Position numbers and translations under genes: made by a program
Assembly: GCF_011927765.1 (NCBI RefSeq)
Contig: NZ_JAATJG010000002.1
Location: forward strand, 62,001-126,000
From: Wenyingzhuangia aestuarii
GTDB lineage: Bacteria > Bacteroidota > Bacteroidia > Flavobacteriales > Flavobacteriaceae
Reading direction: 5' to 3'
Length of the DNA stretch: 64,000 nucleotides
Shown here: piece by piece, positions 34,677 to 45,620 of the stretch
How the letters are laid out: each line of letters begins with the position of its first letter
How positions within the stretch are numbered: the first letter of the stretch is position 1
Notes under the pieces: generated by a model
What the model was told of the DNA's origin: nothing
The model's database searches: none
Seen by the model: the letters and a program-made list of their open reading frames with translations, nothing else

Positions 34677-37600
34677 TTATGATACTGTTAATTCTTCAAA
34701 CATTGGTTCTTCGTTAGCAATACGTTCTAAAGCTACTTTGTATTCTTTAGGCATTACTTTTACAAATTTAGCTAAGCTATTTTCCCAGTCAGCTAATACT
34801 TCTTTACCTCTGTTACTGTCTGTATAAGCAACGTGTCTTTCAATTAATCCTTTTAATTCAGCTGCATCTTCTGCAGTAATTGGATCAAAGTCAATTGTTT
34901 CTTCGTTACACAATCCGTTTGTAAACTGTCCTGTAGTGTTTAATACATAAGCATAACCTCCAGACATACCTGCTGCAAAGTTTCTACCTGTGTCTCCTAA
35001 TACAACAACTACACCACCTGTCATGTATTCACAACCGTGATCTCCAAGACCTTCTACAACTGTAGTTGCTCCAGAGTTACGAACTGCAAAACGTTCACCT
35101 GCAATACCGTTAATGTATGCCTGACCGTTTACTGCTCCAAATAAACAAACGTTACCAACAATAATGTTGTCTTCTGCTACAAAATCAGCTTTAGCTGGTT
35201 TCTTCACAATAATTTTACCTCCAGACAAACCTTTACCTAAGTAATCGTTTGTATTTCCTTCTACAGTATAAGTAATACCATGTGCACCAAATACTCCTAA
35301 ACTTTGTCCAGCAGAACCTGTAAAGTTTAAGTTTAATGTGTCTTCAGGTAATCCTAAGTGACCATAAATTTTAGAAATTTCGTTAGATACAATTGCACCA
35401 ACAGAACGGTTTGTGTTACCAATAGGATAGTTTAATGTAGTTACTTCTTTTCTAAAGATAGCTGCGTGAGCATCTTTTAAAATGGTAAAGTCAAGTACAT
35501 TTTCTAAATTGTGATCTTGTTTTTCAATGTTCTTAACAGGTAAGTCACTGTAACCAGCAGGCTGGTGCAAGATGGCAGATAAATCTAATCCTTTAGCCTT
35601 ATAATGATCAATTGCGTTGTTAGCATTAATCTTTTGAGTTTGACCCACCATTTCATCCATTGTACGGAATCCTAATTGAGCCATAATTTCTCTTAATTCA
35701 TTTGCTACGTAGTAGAAGAAGTTAATTACGTGTTCAGGAGTACCCTTAAAGTTCTTACGTAATTCTTTATCTTGAGTAGCAATACCTACTGGACATGTGT
35801 TTAAGTGACACTTACGCATCATAATACATCCAGAAGCTACTAATGGAGCTGTTGCAAATCCAAATTCTTCAGCACCTAATAATGCAGCAATAGCAACATC
35901 ACGTCCAGTTTTTAACTGACCATCACATTCAACAACAATACGAGATCGTAAGTTGTTTAATACCAATGTTTGTTGTGCTTCTGCCAAACCAAGTTCCCAA
36001 GGTAAACCAGCGTGCTTTAATGAGGTTAAAGGAGAAGCTCCAGTACCACCATCATATCCAGAAATTAAAACGACATCTGCTTTTGCTTTTGCAACTCCGG
36101 CAGCAATGGTTCCAACTCCTACTTCTGATACTAATTTTACGTTGATACGTGCCTCACGGTTCGCATTCTTTAAATCGTAAATTAACTGAGCTAAATCCTC
36201 AATTGAATAAATATCGTGGTGTGGAGGAGGAGAAATCAATCCTACAAAAGGAGTTGAGTTACGAGCATCAGCAATCCAAGGTAAAACTTTTGTACCTGGT
36301 AATTGACCACCCTCTCCTGGCTTCGCACCCTGAGCCATTTTAATTTGAATCTCTTTAGCAGAACTTAAGTAGTGAGATGTTACTCCAAAACGTCCTGAAG
36401 CTACTTGTTTAATAGCAGAGTTTTTGTTGTCTCCGTTTGCATCTGGTTGGAAACGTCTTCTGTCTTCACCACCTTCACCTGAGTTAGATTTTGCACCTAA
36501 ACGGTTCATTGCGATGGCTAAGTTCTCGTGAGCTTCACGAGAAATAGAACCATAAGACATGGCACCAGTTTTAAAACGTTTTACAATTTCTGTCCATGGT
36601 TCCACTTCTTCAACTGGAATTGGATCATAGTTTGTAAATTCAAACAATCCACGGATAGTTAACAATCCTTTTGCTTGTTCGTTAATTGCGTTTTTATATA
36701 CGTCGTAAGAAGCTTGGTCATTTAAACGTACAGCTTGTTGCAATTTAGCAACGGTTGTAGGGTTAAAAATATGACGTTCACCATTACGTCTCCATCTATA
36801 ATCACCACCAATGTTTAAACCTAAACGTTTGTCGATGTATGTATCTGGATATGCGTATTTATATCTTTCGTTAATTTCTTTTTCAATTTCGTACAATCCA
36901 ATACCTTCTATTCTAGAAGCAGTGTAAGGGAAATATTTGTTTACGAATTCTGAGTTGAAACCTACAATTTCGAAGATTTGAGACCCACGGTACGAGTGTA
37001 ACGTAGAAATACCAATCTTGTTCATTACTTTTAAGATTCCTTTACCAATAGCTTTGTTAAAGTTATCTACAGCTTTTTGCTCATCTAACTCAATAAATCC
37101 TTCTTTTACTTGTAAACGGATAATTTCGTTTACCATATAAGGGTTTACAGCAGAAGCACCGTATCCGAATAAGGTAGCAAAATGATGTGGTTCACGAGGC
37201 TCAGCAGATTCTATTACAATATCAAAATAAGAACGCTTACGTAAACGGTTCATTTGATGGTGTACATAAGAACAGGCTAATAATGATGGAATTGGAGCTT
37301 TTTCTTTAGAAGCACCTCTATCAGATAAAATGATAATGTTTACTCCGTTGTCTACAGCTTTGGTAATTTTAGTGATGATTTCTTCTAAACCATCTTCTAA
37401 ACCATTCATCCCTTTTACCTTGTCATATAACATTTCAATTGTTTCAGCTTTGAAACCATCGATGTTTATATTTCTAATTTTCTCTAAATCATTATTAGAG
37501 ATCACAGGATTTTGAATTCTTAATTTGTGACATTGTTCAGCAGTAATGTCAAAAATGTTTTTGTCATTACCTAAAGCTAAACTAATATCAGTAACTACTT

Positions 37601-39188
37601 CTTCACGAATACCATCCAAAGGTGGGTTGGTAACCTGAGCAAATAATTGCTTAAAGTAGTTAGGTACTAATTGAGGTCTGTCTGATAAAACAGCAACAGG
37701 AGTATCAATACCCATAGAACCTAAGGCTTCTTTACCTTCTTGTGCCATTGGAACAATTACTTCTTGAATATCTTCAATAGTATAGTTGTATAAACGTTGA
37801 CGAGTTTTTAAATCCAATGTTTCGATTGGACAATTTTTATTATCGTTAGGAACGTCTTTTAATCGTAAGCTATTTTTGTTTAACCATTCTTTGTAAGGTC
37901 TTTCAGAACAAATTTTGTTCTTAATCTCTTCGTCTTCAATGATTTTTCCTTTGTTCATGTCTACTAAGAACATTTTACCTGGCTCTAAACGACCATGGCT
38001 AACAATATCTTCTGGAGCAATCTCTACCACACCAACTTCTGATGACATGATTAATTTACCACTCTTAGTAACTGTGTAACGAGAAGGTCTTAAACCGTTA
38101 CGGTCTAATAAAGCTCCTACATAATCTCCATCTGTAAAAGGAACTGAGGCAGGACCATCCCAAGGTTCCATAATACAAGAGTTGTATTCGTAAAACGCTT
38201 TTCTGTCTTCAGACATAGTAGCGTGTTTTTCCCAAGCTTCAGGAATCGTCATCATCATTACTTCTGGTAAAGAACGACCTGTAAGTGTTAACAACTCAAC
38301 AGACATATCCATAGAAGCAGAATCTGATTTTCCTGGTAAAATTATTGGGAATAATTTTTCCATGGTTGCTGCATCAAAAACATCAGACTTCATGATCTCT
38401 TCACGTACACGCATTCTAGAAACGTTTCCTCTTAAGGTGTTAATTTCCCCATTCTGACATAAGAATCTAAAGGGTTGTGCTAACTCCCAAGCAGGCATTG
38501 TGTTGGTAGAAAAACGTTGGTGTACTAATGCTAATCTAGTTACTAAATCAGGTTGTTGTAAATCTGTATAGTAAGGTCCAATATCTTCTGGCATAATAAT
38601 ACCCTTGTAAATAAGTGTAGTATTAGATAAAGAAGGTAAGTAAAAGTAACTAGCTTCAGACATTTTAGAGTTACGAATAGCGTGCTCCGTAATTTTACGT
38701 GCAGCATATAACTTAGCTCTAAAAATATTTTCTTCTAAATCACCTTGAGCAATAAATAACTGCTCAATATTTGGTTCAGATGCCAAAGCGATTTCCCCTA
38801 GTTGAGAAGAGTCCACAGGAACTTCTCTCCAACCTAAAACGGTTAATCCTTGGTTTGCAATTTCTTTTTCGAAAACATCTTTACAAAATTTGTGTTGATT
38901 CGTGTTTTTTGGTAAAAACACCATTCCAACAGCATACTTGCGTTGCTCAGGAATTTCAAAATCACAAACTCTTTTAAAATAATCGTGAGGGATGTCAATT
39001 AATAATCCAGCACCATCTCCGGTTTTCCCGTCGGCACTAACACCTCCACGGTGTTCTAGTTTCACTAAAATCTCTAATGCATCATGAATAATTTGGTTGG
39101 TTTTTTCACCTTTAAGGTTACAAATAAAACCTGCACCACAGTTTTCATGTTCAAATTCTGGTAAGTATAGTCCTTGTTTCTGTATCAT
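34677..39188 (-). CDS. gltB: Glutamate synthase large subunit
   Basis: 1503 residues. The N-terminal glutamine amidotransferase domain should be matured to expose Cys17 in [14 protein letters not shown] central domain and the FMN-binding synthase domain follow ([37 protein letters not shown]), then the [3Fe-4S] cysteines in [19 protein letters not shown], and a C-terminal beta-helix (GXXG repeats such as [21 protein letters not shown]). It is first in the gltBD operon, driven by a well-formed promoter at 39208-39238. It is one of the main ammonium assimilation enzymes. Confidence 0.97.
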   Translation of the reverse strand: MIQKQGLYLPEFEHENCGAGFICNLKGEKTNQIIHDALEILVKLEHRGGVSADGKTGDGAGLLIDIPHDYFKRVCDFEIPEQRKYAVGMVFLPKNTNQHKFCKDVFEKEIANQGLTVLGWREVPVDSSQLGEIALASEPNIEQLFIAQGDLEENIFRAKLYAARKITEHAIRNSKMSEASYFYLPSLSNTTLIYKGIIMPEDIGPYYTDLQQPDLVTRLALVHQRFSTNTMPAWELAQPFRFLCQNGEINTLRGNVSRMRVREEIMKSDVFDAATMEKLFPIILPGKSDSASMDMSVELLTLTGRSLPEVMMMTIPEAWEKHATMSEDRKAFYEYNSCIMEPWDGPASVPFTDGDYVGALLDRNGLRPSRYTVTKSGKLIMSSEVGVVEIAPEDIVSHGRLEPGKMFLVDMNKGKIIEDEEIKNKICSERPYKEWLNKNSLRLKDVPNDNKNCPIETLDLKTRQRLYNYTIEDIQEVIVPMAQEGKEALGSMGIDTPVAVLSDRPQLVPNYFKQLFAQVTNPPLDGIREEVVTDISLALGNDKNIFDITAEQCHKLRIQNPVISNNDLEKIRNINIDGFKAETIEMLYDKVKGMNGLEDGLEEIITKITKAVDNGVNIIILSDRGASKEKAPIPSLLACSYVHHQMNRLRKRSYFDIVIESAEPREPHHFATLFGYGASAVNPYMVNEIIRLQVKEGFIELDEQKAVDNFNKAIGKGILKVMNKIGISTLHSYRGSQIFEIVGFNSEFVNKYFPYTASRIEGIGLYEIEKEINERYKYAYPDTYIDKRLGLNIGGDYRWRRNGERHIFNPTTVAKLQQAVRLNDQASYDVYKNAINEQAKGLLTIRGLFEFTNYDPIPVEEVEPWTEIVKRFKTGAMSYGSISREAHENLAIAMNRLGAKSNSGEGGEDRRRFQPDANGDNKNSAIKQVASGRFGVTSHYLSSAKEIQIKMAQGAKPGEGGQLPGTKVLPWIADARNSTPFVGLISPPPHHDIYSIEDLAQLIYDLKNANREARINVKLVSEVGVGTIAAGVAKAKADVVLISGYDGGTGASPLTSLKHAGLPWELGLAEAQQTLVLNNLRSRIVVECDGQLKTGRDVAIAALLGAEEFGFATAPLVASGCIMMRKCHLNTCPVGIATQDKELRKNFKGTPEHVINFFYYVANELREIMAQLGFRTMDEMVGQTQKINANNAIDHYKAKGLDLSAILHQPAGYSDLPVKNIEKQDHNLENVLDFTILKDAHAAIFRKEVTTLNYPIGNTNRSVGAIVSNEISKIYGHLGLPEDTLNLNFTGSAGQSLGVFGAHGITYTVEGNTNDYLGKGLSGGKIIVKKPAKADFVAEDNIIVGNVCLFGAVNGQAYINGIAGERFAVRNSGATTVVEGLGDHGCEYMTGGVVVVLGDTGRNFAAGMSGGYAYVLNTTGQFTNGLCNEETIDFDPITAEDAAELKGLIERHVAYTDSNRGKEVLADWENSLAKFVKVMPKEYKVALERIANEEPMFEELTVS

Positions 39189-39490
39189 ATTTTAAAAATA
39201 TAGGCGACAAAATTACGTAAATATTAATGAATATCAAACTATCAGAGTAGTTACATAACTTTGTTAATTGAATATTGTTGTTTTGTTGTGAATAATTTAT
39301 TTACTGGTGTGTTTTGTTGTTAATATGGTAAAATTTACCCTCTATTTTTTTGGGGTTCAAAATATCTAAGTATGAAGTTATTAGATTGGTTTCAATTAAA
39401 ATACTGTATGTTAAATGATTAGCTTATTTAGATTGATTACGTATTAGTTGAAGGGTTTTGTTTGTTTGGTAAGAATACTTAATTAAAAAC
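39189..39490. other. Intergenic region upstream of gltB
   Basis: Holds the gltB promoter near its left end. The remaining 250 nt, AT-rich, show no ORF, RNA gene or repeat that I can recognise. Confidence 0.5.
39208..39238 (-). promoter_or_regulatory. gltB promoter, complete TTTG-N19-TAATTTTG
   Basis: On the minus strand TTTG (39238-39235) is followed after exactly 19 nt by TAATTTTG (39215-39208), the textbook Bacteroidota -33/-7 arrangement. The -7 element ends about 20 nt before the gltB ATG. Confidence 0.8.
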
Positions 39491-39491
39491 A

Positions 39492-39527
39492 AAAAAGGCT
39501 GTCAATTTTAAAATTGACAGCCTTTTT
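39492..39527 (-). terminator. Terminator of the T9SS cargo gene
   Basis: A perfect 18-bp inverted repeat (core GGCTGTCAATTTT) without a spacer, flanked by A and T runs, 40 nt beyond the stop on the minus strand. Confidence 0.85.
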
Positions 39528-39567
39528 AAAGAGGTGAAGAAAAAGAGGTGAAGAAATTTAGTAAATA

Positions 39568-40560
39568 TTATTTTACAAACTTTAAACTACCCTTGTCTGT
39601 TATTAAAAAATAAACACCACTAGATAATTCTGAGATATTAATTTGTGAATCAATATTACCTGTTTTTACAGATTTTCCTAAGATGTTGAATATTGTGTAA
39701 TTGTCACTTTTGTGCTGTGATCCTAGAGATATTGCGTTTCCATTTACGCTAACTCCTTCTAAAGTAAGTTTATTAGTAGATAATGTTGAAGCATCTATGT
39801 TGAATAATTCTGTTACATAACTGTTTATTGTAATGTCACTACCTGCGCTAAATCCATATCCAAGTACTTGTATTCTTACACCGGTAAGGTTTTCAGATAT
39901 ATTAGGAACAGTTACACTTACCGTAGTAGACTGTTCTGAATCACTATTAGTTACAATTGTTGTTCCGATCACTCCTTCAGGTATTTCTGTGTAGTTGTTT
40001 TTGATAAAGCGTACTCTTACGTCAAGATTATCTCTTGTAGGATCTTTTTTCAAAGCTGTAAAATCTACACCAATAGTAAGGGTTTCTCCTTCTGTTAGTT
40101 CACCACTAGTTGATGTATGGTATTCTGTTGGTGTAGAGTTATTGATTGACGTAATGGTAACATTAGCGGATACTTCTACATCAGACTCTTGGATTCCAAT
40201 GATTTTTGTTTGGCCACCACTACCAAAAGCTTGTATTCTAGCTGTTGTGATTGCTGGAGAAACTTCAGGTATAGTTAGAGTAAATGTTAGAGTATTGTCA
40301 GCTGGATCACCCTTAATCGTTGTTTTGGTTTCTGCAGTATTTGCTATAGGTGACCAACCGTCAAGTAATCTAAGGGTCAAGTCTCCTGTGGCGTTTTGGT
40401 AGGTAAGAACTACAGTTAAAACAGTGTTACCTGCAAAAGGAGAATTTGCTGATATATAAGTATCGGCATCTGTACCGTTGATTGAAGTAATTGTAACAGT
40501 TTGTGCATTTACAAACAATGTTGTTAATAAAAAAGATAATAATAACGTAATTTTTTTCAT
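39568..40560 (-). CDS. Secreted protein with duplicated beta domain and T9SS type A sorting domain
   Basis: 330 residues. A signal peptide (KKITLLLSFLLTTLFVNAQ) is followed by two tandem copies of an approximately 105-residue beta-rich domain; each copy begins VTITSIN (about residues 21 and 132) and contains a TxxRIQ(A/V)(F/L)G stretch near its end. The last 70 residues form a type IX secretion C-terminal domain (SDNYTIFNILGKSVKTGNID, then ISELSSGVYFLITDKG). Export through the T9SS and cell-surface attachment or release are expected. The duplicated domain is not recognised and may bind carbohydrate or protein. Confidence 0.85.
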   Translation of the reverse strand: MKKITLLLSFLLTTLFVNAQTVTITSINGTDADTYISANSPFAGNTVLTVVLTYQNATGDLTLRLLDGWSPIANTAETKTTIKGDPADNTLTFTLTIPEVSPAITTARIQAFGSGGQTKIIGIQESDVEVSANVTITSINNSTPTEYHTSTSGELTEGETLTIGVDFTALKKDPTRDNLDVRVRFIKNNYTEIPEGVIGTTIVTNSDSEQSTTVSVTVPNISENLTGVRIQVLGYGFSAGSDITINSYVTELFNIDASTLSTNKLTLEGVSVNGNAISLGSQHKSDNYTIFNILGKSVKTGNIDSQINISELSSGVYFLITDKGSLKFVK

Positions 40561-40685
40561 AGTGTTTAGTATTTAATAGTTAATGTTTAATGAACTGCTA
40601 AAGTATTGTTAATGATTGTTGTTTTTTATTACGAATACGCTAATTTGTAGAACATATGTCTTGTTTAGTAGATGTTGAGTAAAAT

Positions 40686-40721
40686 AAAAAGGCTTGAAAG
40701 TAGTTACTTTCAAGCCTTTTT
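40686..40721 (-). terminator. Terminator of rho
   Basis: A 17-bp perfect stem (core GGCTTGAAAGTA) with a 2-nt loop and a T tail, 21 nt beyond the rho stop. Confidence 0.85.
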
Positions 40722-40741
40722 ATAATTGTGTTGTTGTAAGT

Positions 40742-42427
40742 TTATCCGTTCATAGAGATTAAGAACTCATCATTATTTTTGGTTCCTTTTATCCTATCTT
40801 TTATAAATTCCATAGCTTCTACAGGGTTCATGTCTGCTAGGTATTTTCTTAGTACCCACATACGTTGTACAGTTTTTTCGTCTAGTAATAAATCATCTCT
40901 ACGAGTACTAGATTTGATTAAGTCCATAGCAGGGTATAAACGTCTGTTAGAAATATTTCTATCTAATTGAAGTTCCATGTTACCTGTTCCTTTAAATTCT
41001 TCAAAGATAACTTCGTCCATTTTAGAACCTGTTTCTGTTAACGCAGTAGCAATAATGGTTAAAGAGCCACCACCTTCTATATTACGAGCCGCTCCAAAGA
41101 AACGTTTAGGCTTGTGTAATGCATTGGCATCAATACCTCCAGATAATATTTTTCCAGATGCAGGAGCTACGGTATTGTATGCTCTTGCCAAACGTGTAAT
41201 AGAGTCTAATAAGATTACAACATCGTGACCACATTCTACCAAACGCTTTGCTTTTTCTAAAACAATATTAGCAACTTTTACGTGTTTGTCTGCAGGTTCG
41301 TCAAAAGTAGAGGCAACTACCTCTCCTTTAACGTTACGTTGCATGTCTGTAACTTCTTCAGGCCTTTCATCAATTAATAAAACTAACTGATATACTTCTG
41401 GGTGATTGGTTGCAATGGCATTGGCTATGTCTTTTAATAACATAGTTTTACCTGTTTTAGGTTGTGCTACAATCATACCACGTTGCCCTTTACCAATAGG
41501 AGCAAATAAATCTATAATTCTTGTAGATAAAGAACTTCTACCTCCAGATAAGTTGAATTTTTCTTCAGGGAAAAGAGGAGTAAGGTGTTCAAAAGAAACA
41601 CGGTCTCTAACTTCTTTAGGGTTTAATCCATTAATTTTAGAAACTCTAATTAATGGGAAATATTTTTCTCCTTCTTTAGGAGGTCTTACAATTCCTTTAA
41701 CCGTATCTCCTGTTTTTAAACCAAATAATTTAATTTGAGATTGAGATACATAGACATCATCAGGAGAAGATAAATAATTATAATCTGAGGATCTTAAAAA
41801 TCCATACCCATCAGGCATCATTTCTAAAACTCCTTCACTTTCAATAATTCCATCAAACTCATAGTTAGGATCTTTAGGACTCTTTCCTTTGTTGTTCTTG
41901 TTGTTTCTAGGATTATTTTTTCTAGGGTTGGGAGTGTTGTTGTTTGGGTTGTTATTATTTTGTTGAGGAGTGCTTGTTTTGGCACTCTCATTATTCTCTG
42001 TGGTAACTTCTTTGTTTTTAGGCTTAGGGTGTACCTTTTTTCTAGGAGTAGGAGTTGAAGGTTTTTCATTAACTACCTTAGGTTTTTTAGGGACCTCTTC
42101 TGTGATAGCATCTTCAATATTAGGAATTGCTACTGTTTCTTGTTGCGGTTGTTTCTGAGGTTGTTTTCGTGGAGCTTTAGGAGCTTTGTCGTTACTGTCT
42201 ACAGTTTTTGCAACACGAGGTTTTCTCTTAGGTTCAGATTTTACAACTTCTTTTTCTGTGTTTTTTGGAGCTTCAGGTGTGTTAGCAGCGATAGCGGCTT
42301 GTTCATCTAAAATTTTATAAATCAAGTCCATTTTTTTTAATTGACTTGTTTTTTTTAATCCAATTGTCTTTGCAATTTCATGCAAATCCGCAAGTGTTTT
42401 TGCTTTTAATTGAGAAATTTCGAACAT
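40742..42427 (-). CDS. rho: Transcription termination factor Rho with long low-complexity insert
   Basis: 561 residues. The N-terminal Rho_N helices ([21 protein letters not shown]) are separated from the RNA-binding cold-shock-like domain ([22 protein letters not shown]) by about 140 residues of Lys/Pro/Asn-rich low-complexity sequence. The ATPase core follows: Walker [20 protein letters not shown], the Walker B region [16 protein letters not shown], and the Q/R loop. Such inserts are usual in Bacteroidota Rho. The gene has a leader of about 140 nt with a hairpin close to the predicted transcript start (42527-42556), possibly for autoregulation. Confidence 0.97.
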   Translation of the reverse strand: MFEISQLKAKTLADLHEIAKTIGLKKTSQLKKMDLIYKILDEQAAIAANTPEAPKNTEKEVVKSEPKRKPRVAKTVDSNDKAPKAPRKQPQKQPQQETVAIPNIEDAITEEVPKKPKVVNEKPSTPTPRKKVHPKPKNKEVTTENNESAKTSTPQQNNNNPNNNTPNPRKNNPRNNKNNKGKSPKDPNYEFDGIIESEGVLEMMPDGYGFLRSSDYNYLSSPDDVYVSQSQIKLFGLKTGDTVKGIVRPPKEGEKYFPLIRVSKINGLNPKEVRDRVSFEHLTPLFPEEKFNLSGGRSSLSTRIIDLFAPIGKGQRGMIVAQPKTGKTMLLKDIANAIATNHPEVYQLVLLIDERPEEVTDMQRNVKGEVVASTFDEPADKHVKVANIVLEKAKRLVECGHDVVILLDSITRLARAYNTVAPASGKILSGGIDANALHKPKRFFGAARNIEGGGSLTIIATALTETGSKMDEVIFEEFKGTGNMELQLDRNISNRRLYPAMDLIKSSTRRDDLLLDEKTVQRMWVLRKYLADMNPVEAMEFIKDRIKGTKNNDEFLISMNG

Positions 42428-42526
42428 TTATAGTATGTATGATGATAATAAAAAAACGCAATTAGGGTATAGATGTTTTAACAATTATACGATTGCAATT
42501 TGATATTTGATTTTTTTTGAAAATTA

Positions 42527-42556
42527 ATTACAGTATATAAGTATTTGTACTGTAAT
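42527..42556 (-). promoter_or_regulatory. Hairpin at the 5' end of the rho leader
   Basis: ATTACAGTA and TACTGTAAT form a 9-bp perfect inverted repeat with a 12-nt loop, starting about 10 nt after the predicted rho transcription start. It may stabilise the leader or take part in Rho autoregulation. Confidence 0.5.
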
Positions 42557-42573
42557 AGCTTACTTAGCTAAAA

Positions 42574-42581
42574 CAAATATA
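42574..42581 (-). promoter_or_regulatory. -7 promoter element of rho
   Basis: TATATTTG on the minus strand matches TAnnTTTG and predicts a leader of about 140 nt. Confidence 0.5.
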
Positions 42582-42628
42582 GTTTTTTTTTTAATGTGGC
42601 AAAGTCTTTAATAAATAAAAAGAATATG

Positions 42629-42636
42629 TAAATTTG
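42629..42636 (+). promoter_or_regulatory. -7 promoter element of the DUF4293 gene
   Basis: TAAATTTG matches TAnnTTTG, 20 nt before the ATG. Confidence 0.55.
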
Positions 42637-42656
42637 TGTCAGTTATTTAGAAAAGC

Positions 42657-43091
42657 ATGATTCAAAGAATTCAAACAGTTTATTTATTTGCTGCATTTAT
42701 AATTGCAGGTGTGTTGACTAATTTATTTTCTTTTTTTACGCTTAGTCAGGGGGTTGAGCTATTTTTAGCGGATACTTTTACAAATAGCTCAGTTCTTTTA
42801 AAATCAGTAGGAGTGTTTTTTATACTCTCAGCAATTTTGTCTATAGTCGCAATTTTTAGTTATAAAAAAAGACAAAATCAATTTGTTGTAGGTAGGTTAA
42901 ACATTCTGATCAACTTCTATTTATTGAGTGTATTGATGTACGTATCTCTAACATTACCTGGAGAAATGAATATTTCTGAGAAAGGTATTGGGATTTATTT
43001 TCCAATTGCTATTATTGTTTTGCTAGTCATGGCAAACAAAGCAATTAAGAAAGATGAAGATCTCGTAAAATCTGTAGATAGGTTACGATAA
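42657..43091 (+). CDS. DUF4293 family membrane protein
   Basis: 144 residues with four predicted membrane segments; begins MIQRIQTVYLFAAFIIAGVL, the hallmark of this Bacteroidota-specific family. The conserved cytoplasmic loop is SYKKRQNQFVVGRLNILIN. Function unknown. The usual flavobacterial neighbour is rho, which is divergent here (229 nt away). A terminator follows at 43122-43154, so it is monocistronic. Confidence 0.88.
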   Translation: MIQRIQTVYLFAAFIIAGVLTNLFSFFTLSQGVELFLADTFTNSSVLLKSVGVFFILSAILSIVAIFSYKKRQNQFVVGRLNILINFYLLSVLMYVSLTLPGEMNISEKGIGIYFPIAIIVLLVMANKAIKKDEDLVKSVDRLR

Positions 43092-43121
43092 ACTCAACAT
43101 CTTAGTTTATTTAGTGCGACT

Positions 43122-43154
43122 AAAACCTCAAAGCTTTTGCTTTGGGGTTTTTTT
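43122..43154 (+). terminator. Terminator of the DUF4293 gene
   Basis: AAAACCTCAAAGC pairs with GCTTTGGGGTTTT (one G-T) around a TTTT loop, followed by T residues. Confidence 0.8.
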
Positions 43155-43214
43155 GTGTTTAAAAAGTACTTTTTTGCTGTGTGAATATTAATTCTACAAT
43201 TCAATTTTAAATTG

Positions 43215-43222
43215 TAATTTTG
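43215..43222 (+). promoter_or_regulatory. -7 promoter element of prfA
   Basis: TAATTTTG matches TAnnTTTG, 20 nt before the ATG. Confidence 0.55.
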
Positions 43223-43242
43223 CGTACTACAAAAAATAGAAC

Positions 43243-44322
43243 ATGTTAGATAAATTAAGAATAGTAAAGCAGCGTTTTGATGAAGTTTCAGATTTAATCA
43301 TCCAACCAGATGTTATTACAGATCAAAAACGTTATGCTAAACTTAATAAGGAATATAAAGATTTAAATAAGGTTGTTGAAAAAGGTAACGAGTATCAAAC
43401 AATCTTAGGGAATATAGAGGAAGCTAAAGAAATTATTTCAGACGGATCTGATGCTGAGATGGTGGAGATGGCTAAAATGGAATTGGAAGAAGGTAACGAA
43501 AGACTTCCTCAGTTAGAAGAGGAAATTAAATTTATGTTGATTCCTAAAGATCCAGAAGATGCTAAGAACGTAATCGTAGAAATTAGAGCAGGTACTGGTG
43601 GTGATGAAGCTAGTATTTTTGCTGGAGATTTGTATAGAATGTATACCAAGTACGCTAGTAGTAGAGGTTGGAAATGTGAAGTAGAAGATATTGCTGATGG
43701 AACCTCTGGAGGATTTAAAGAAATTATTTTTAGTGTTTCTGGAGATGATGTTTATGGGGATTTAAAGTTTGAGTCAGGAGTGCACCGTGTACAACGTGTA
43801 CCACAAACAGAAACGCAAGGACGTGTACATACGTCTGCAGCAACAGTAATGGTATTGCCAGAGGCTGAAGAGTTTGATATTGATATGAAACAGAGTGATA
43901 TCCGTGTTGATTACTTTTGTTCTTCGGGACCAGGAGGTCAATCGGTAAACACAACCTATTCAGCAGTACGTTTAACACACGTTCCAACAGGATTGGTAGC
44001 ACAATGTCAGGATCAAAAATCTCAACATAAAAACAAAGACAAAGCCATGAAGGTTTTACGTTCTCGTTTGTATGAGCAAGAATTAGAGAAAAAATTGGCT
44101 GCAGATTCTGCAAAAAGAAATTCTTTAGTGGCTAGTGGAGATAGATCTGCTAAAATTAGAACTTATAACTACCCACAAGGACGTGTAACAGAGCACAGAA
44201 TTGGATTGACACTTTATGATTTAGGAAATATTGTAAATGGAGACATTCACAAAATTATTGATGAATTAAAGTTGACTGAAAATACCGAAAAGTTAAAAGA
44301 ATTAGGTGAAGCGAATATTTAA
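43243..44322 (+). CDS. prfA: Peptide chain release factor 1
   Basis: A 359-residue factor releasing peptides at UAA and UAG codons. The GGQ motif ([20 protein letters not shown], about residue 230) acts in the peptidyl-transferase centre. The stop-codon recognition loop reads [15 protein letters not shown], with the PxT-type tripeptide of RF1 rather than the SPF of RF2. Length is standard. It is monocistronic with its own -7 element and terminator. Confidence 0.97.
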   Translation: MLDKLRIVKQRFDEVSDLIIQPDVITDQKRYAKLNKEYKDLNKVVEKGNEYQTILGNIEEAKEIISDGSDAEMVEMAKMELEEGNERLPQLEEEIKFMLIPKDPEDAKNVIVEIRAGTGGDEASIFAGDLYRMYTKYASSRGWKCEVEDIADGTSGGFKEIIFSVSGDDVYGDLKFESGVHRVQRVPQTETQGRVHTSAATVMVLPEAEEFDIDMKQSDIRVDYFCSSGPGGQSVNTTYSAVRLTHVPTGLVAQCQDQKSQHKNKDKAMKVLRSRLYEQELEKKLAADSAKRNSLVASGDRSAKIRTYNYPQGRVTEHRIGLTLYDLGNIVNGDIHKIIDELKLTENTEKLKELGEANI

Positions 44323-44342
44323 AAACCTTCACATATAGATAT

Positions 44343-44377
44343 AAAAAAAGCCCCTTGCTATGTTAGGGGCTTTTTTT
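44343..44377 (+). terminator. Terminator of prfA
   Basis: A 13-bp stem with core AGCCCCT and AGGGGCT, 9-nt loop, and seven T at the end. Confidence 0.9.
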
Positions 44378-44841
44378 AACTTTTATTACCATCTGTTGTG
44401 GGTCCGGTATTGTTTAAATTTTGTTACAGTATAATGTTTTGGGAAAATTTGCTATGAACCTAAACTTTTATATGTTGTGTTTGTAATCAAATTTTAAACT
44501 GCTAAAAGCTTAAAAGAAAAATGTTATACTCTAAATTTAAAAAGGAAATAGATAGTAATGTTTCAAACTTCGATTAATAGTATTAAAGTGTCGTTGAATA
44601 GTTTGTTTGGTCTGTTTTATGTTTTATAACAGCTCTGTGTGTTTTTGTTCTCATTTTCTTAGAGAGCTCTGTAGTCTGTGTTTTTTAAGTTAATGTAACG
44701 CACTTTAAAGTAAGTTTATTTTAATTTTTATAATTCATAATAGGAGGTTCATCATTTTAGTTGATAAGTTGTGGTATTTAATATGGATATCTTTAAAGGA
44801 TTGTATCGATTTTTTTAAATTTACTCTTATATACAAACTCC
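44378..44841. other. 464-nt intergenic region, nothing recognised
   Basis: Between the prfA terminator and the exonuclease gene. It is AT-rich, without an ORF above about 10 codons that looks coded. AGCTCTGT occurs twice (near 44630 and 44665), and an AGGAGG near 44750 is not followed by a start codon. An unannotated small RNA cannot be excluded. Confidence 0.4.
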
Positions 44842-45618
44842 ATGAAATTAGAATTAACAAGACCTATTGCCTTTTTCGATTTAGAAACAACAGGAATCAA
44901 TATAGCTAAAGATAGAATCGTAGAAATATCAATTTTAAAAGTATTTCCTAACGGTAATAAAGAAAGTAAAACTTGGTTGGTAAATCCAGAAATGGAAATT
45001 CCAGCAGCATCTTCAGAAATTCACGGAATTACAAATGAGAAAGTAGCTACAGAACCTACTTTTAAACAATTAGCTCCTCAGGTTCATGAGTTGATTAAAG
45101 GTTGTGATTTGGCAGGATTTAATTCTAACAGATTTGATGTGCCTCTCTTGGCTGAAGAAATGTTAAGAGTTGGGGTAGATTTTGATTTAGACAATGTAAA
45201 GTTTGTTGATGTTCAAACTATTTTTCACAAGAAAGAACAAAGAACTTTAACCGCTGGATACAAATTTTATTGCGATAAAGATTTAGAGGGGGCACACTCT
45301 GCAGAGGCAGATACCAATGCAACTTATGAAATATTATTAGCTCAAATAGAGAAGTACGACGATATTGGAACGAATGTTGCTGATTTAAGTGCGTATTCGT
45401 CTCATAAAAAAAGAGCAGATTTTGCAGGTTTTATTCAGTTTAACGACAAAGATGAAGAAGTTTTTACGTTTGGAAAATATAAAAACAGAACCGTTTTAGA
45501 GGTGTTAGCAGAAAATCCGGGTTATTACAACTGGATTATGAATGCAGATTTTCCATTATACACCAAAAAGGTGTTAACTAGTATTCGATTGAAAACATTG
45601 AACAACAAATTAAAATAA
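44842..45618 (+). CDS. 3'-5' exonuclease, DnaQ/epsilon-like
   Basis: 258 residues. The exonuclease domain has the DEDD pattern: FFDLETTGINIAKDRIVEIS (Asp and Glu), NSNRFDVPLLAEEML (Asp), and AHSAEADTNATYEIL (His and Asp). A C-terminal stretch of about 60 residues (EVFTFGKYKNRTVLEVL through PGYYNWIMNADFPLY) matches the small domain often fused to such exonucleases. It lacks the polymerase III clamp-binding features I would need to call it dnaQ. It is followed 2 nt later by a conserved gene, and the pair is likely cotranscribed. Confidence 0.9.
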   Translation: MKLELTRPIAFFDLETTGINIAKDRIVEISILKVFPNGNKESKTWLVNPEMEIPAASSEIHGITNEKVATEPTFKQLAPQVHELIKGCDLAGFNSNRFDVPLLAEEMLRVGVDFDLDNVKFVDVQTIFHKKEQRTLTAGYKFYCDKDLEGAHSAEADTNATYEILLAQIEKYDDIGTNVADLSAYSSHKKRADFAGFIQFNDKDEEVFTFGKYKNRTVLEVLAENPGYYNWIMNADFPLYTKKVLTSIRLKTLNNKLK

Positions 45619-45620
45619 TT

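Noticed and set aside
36149-36343. Plus-strand ORFs inside gltB and pflB
   Set aside because: They are antisense shadows of long, strongly conserved genes.
44378-44841. tRNA or riboswitch upstream of the exonuclease gene
   Set aside because: No TTCGAATCC-like arm, cloverleaf or known aptamer core could be seen.
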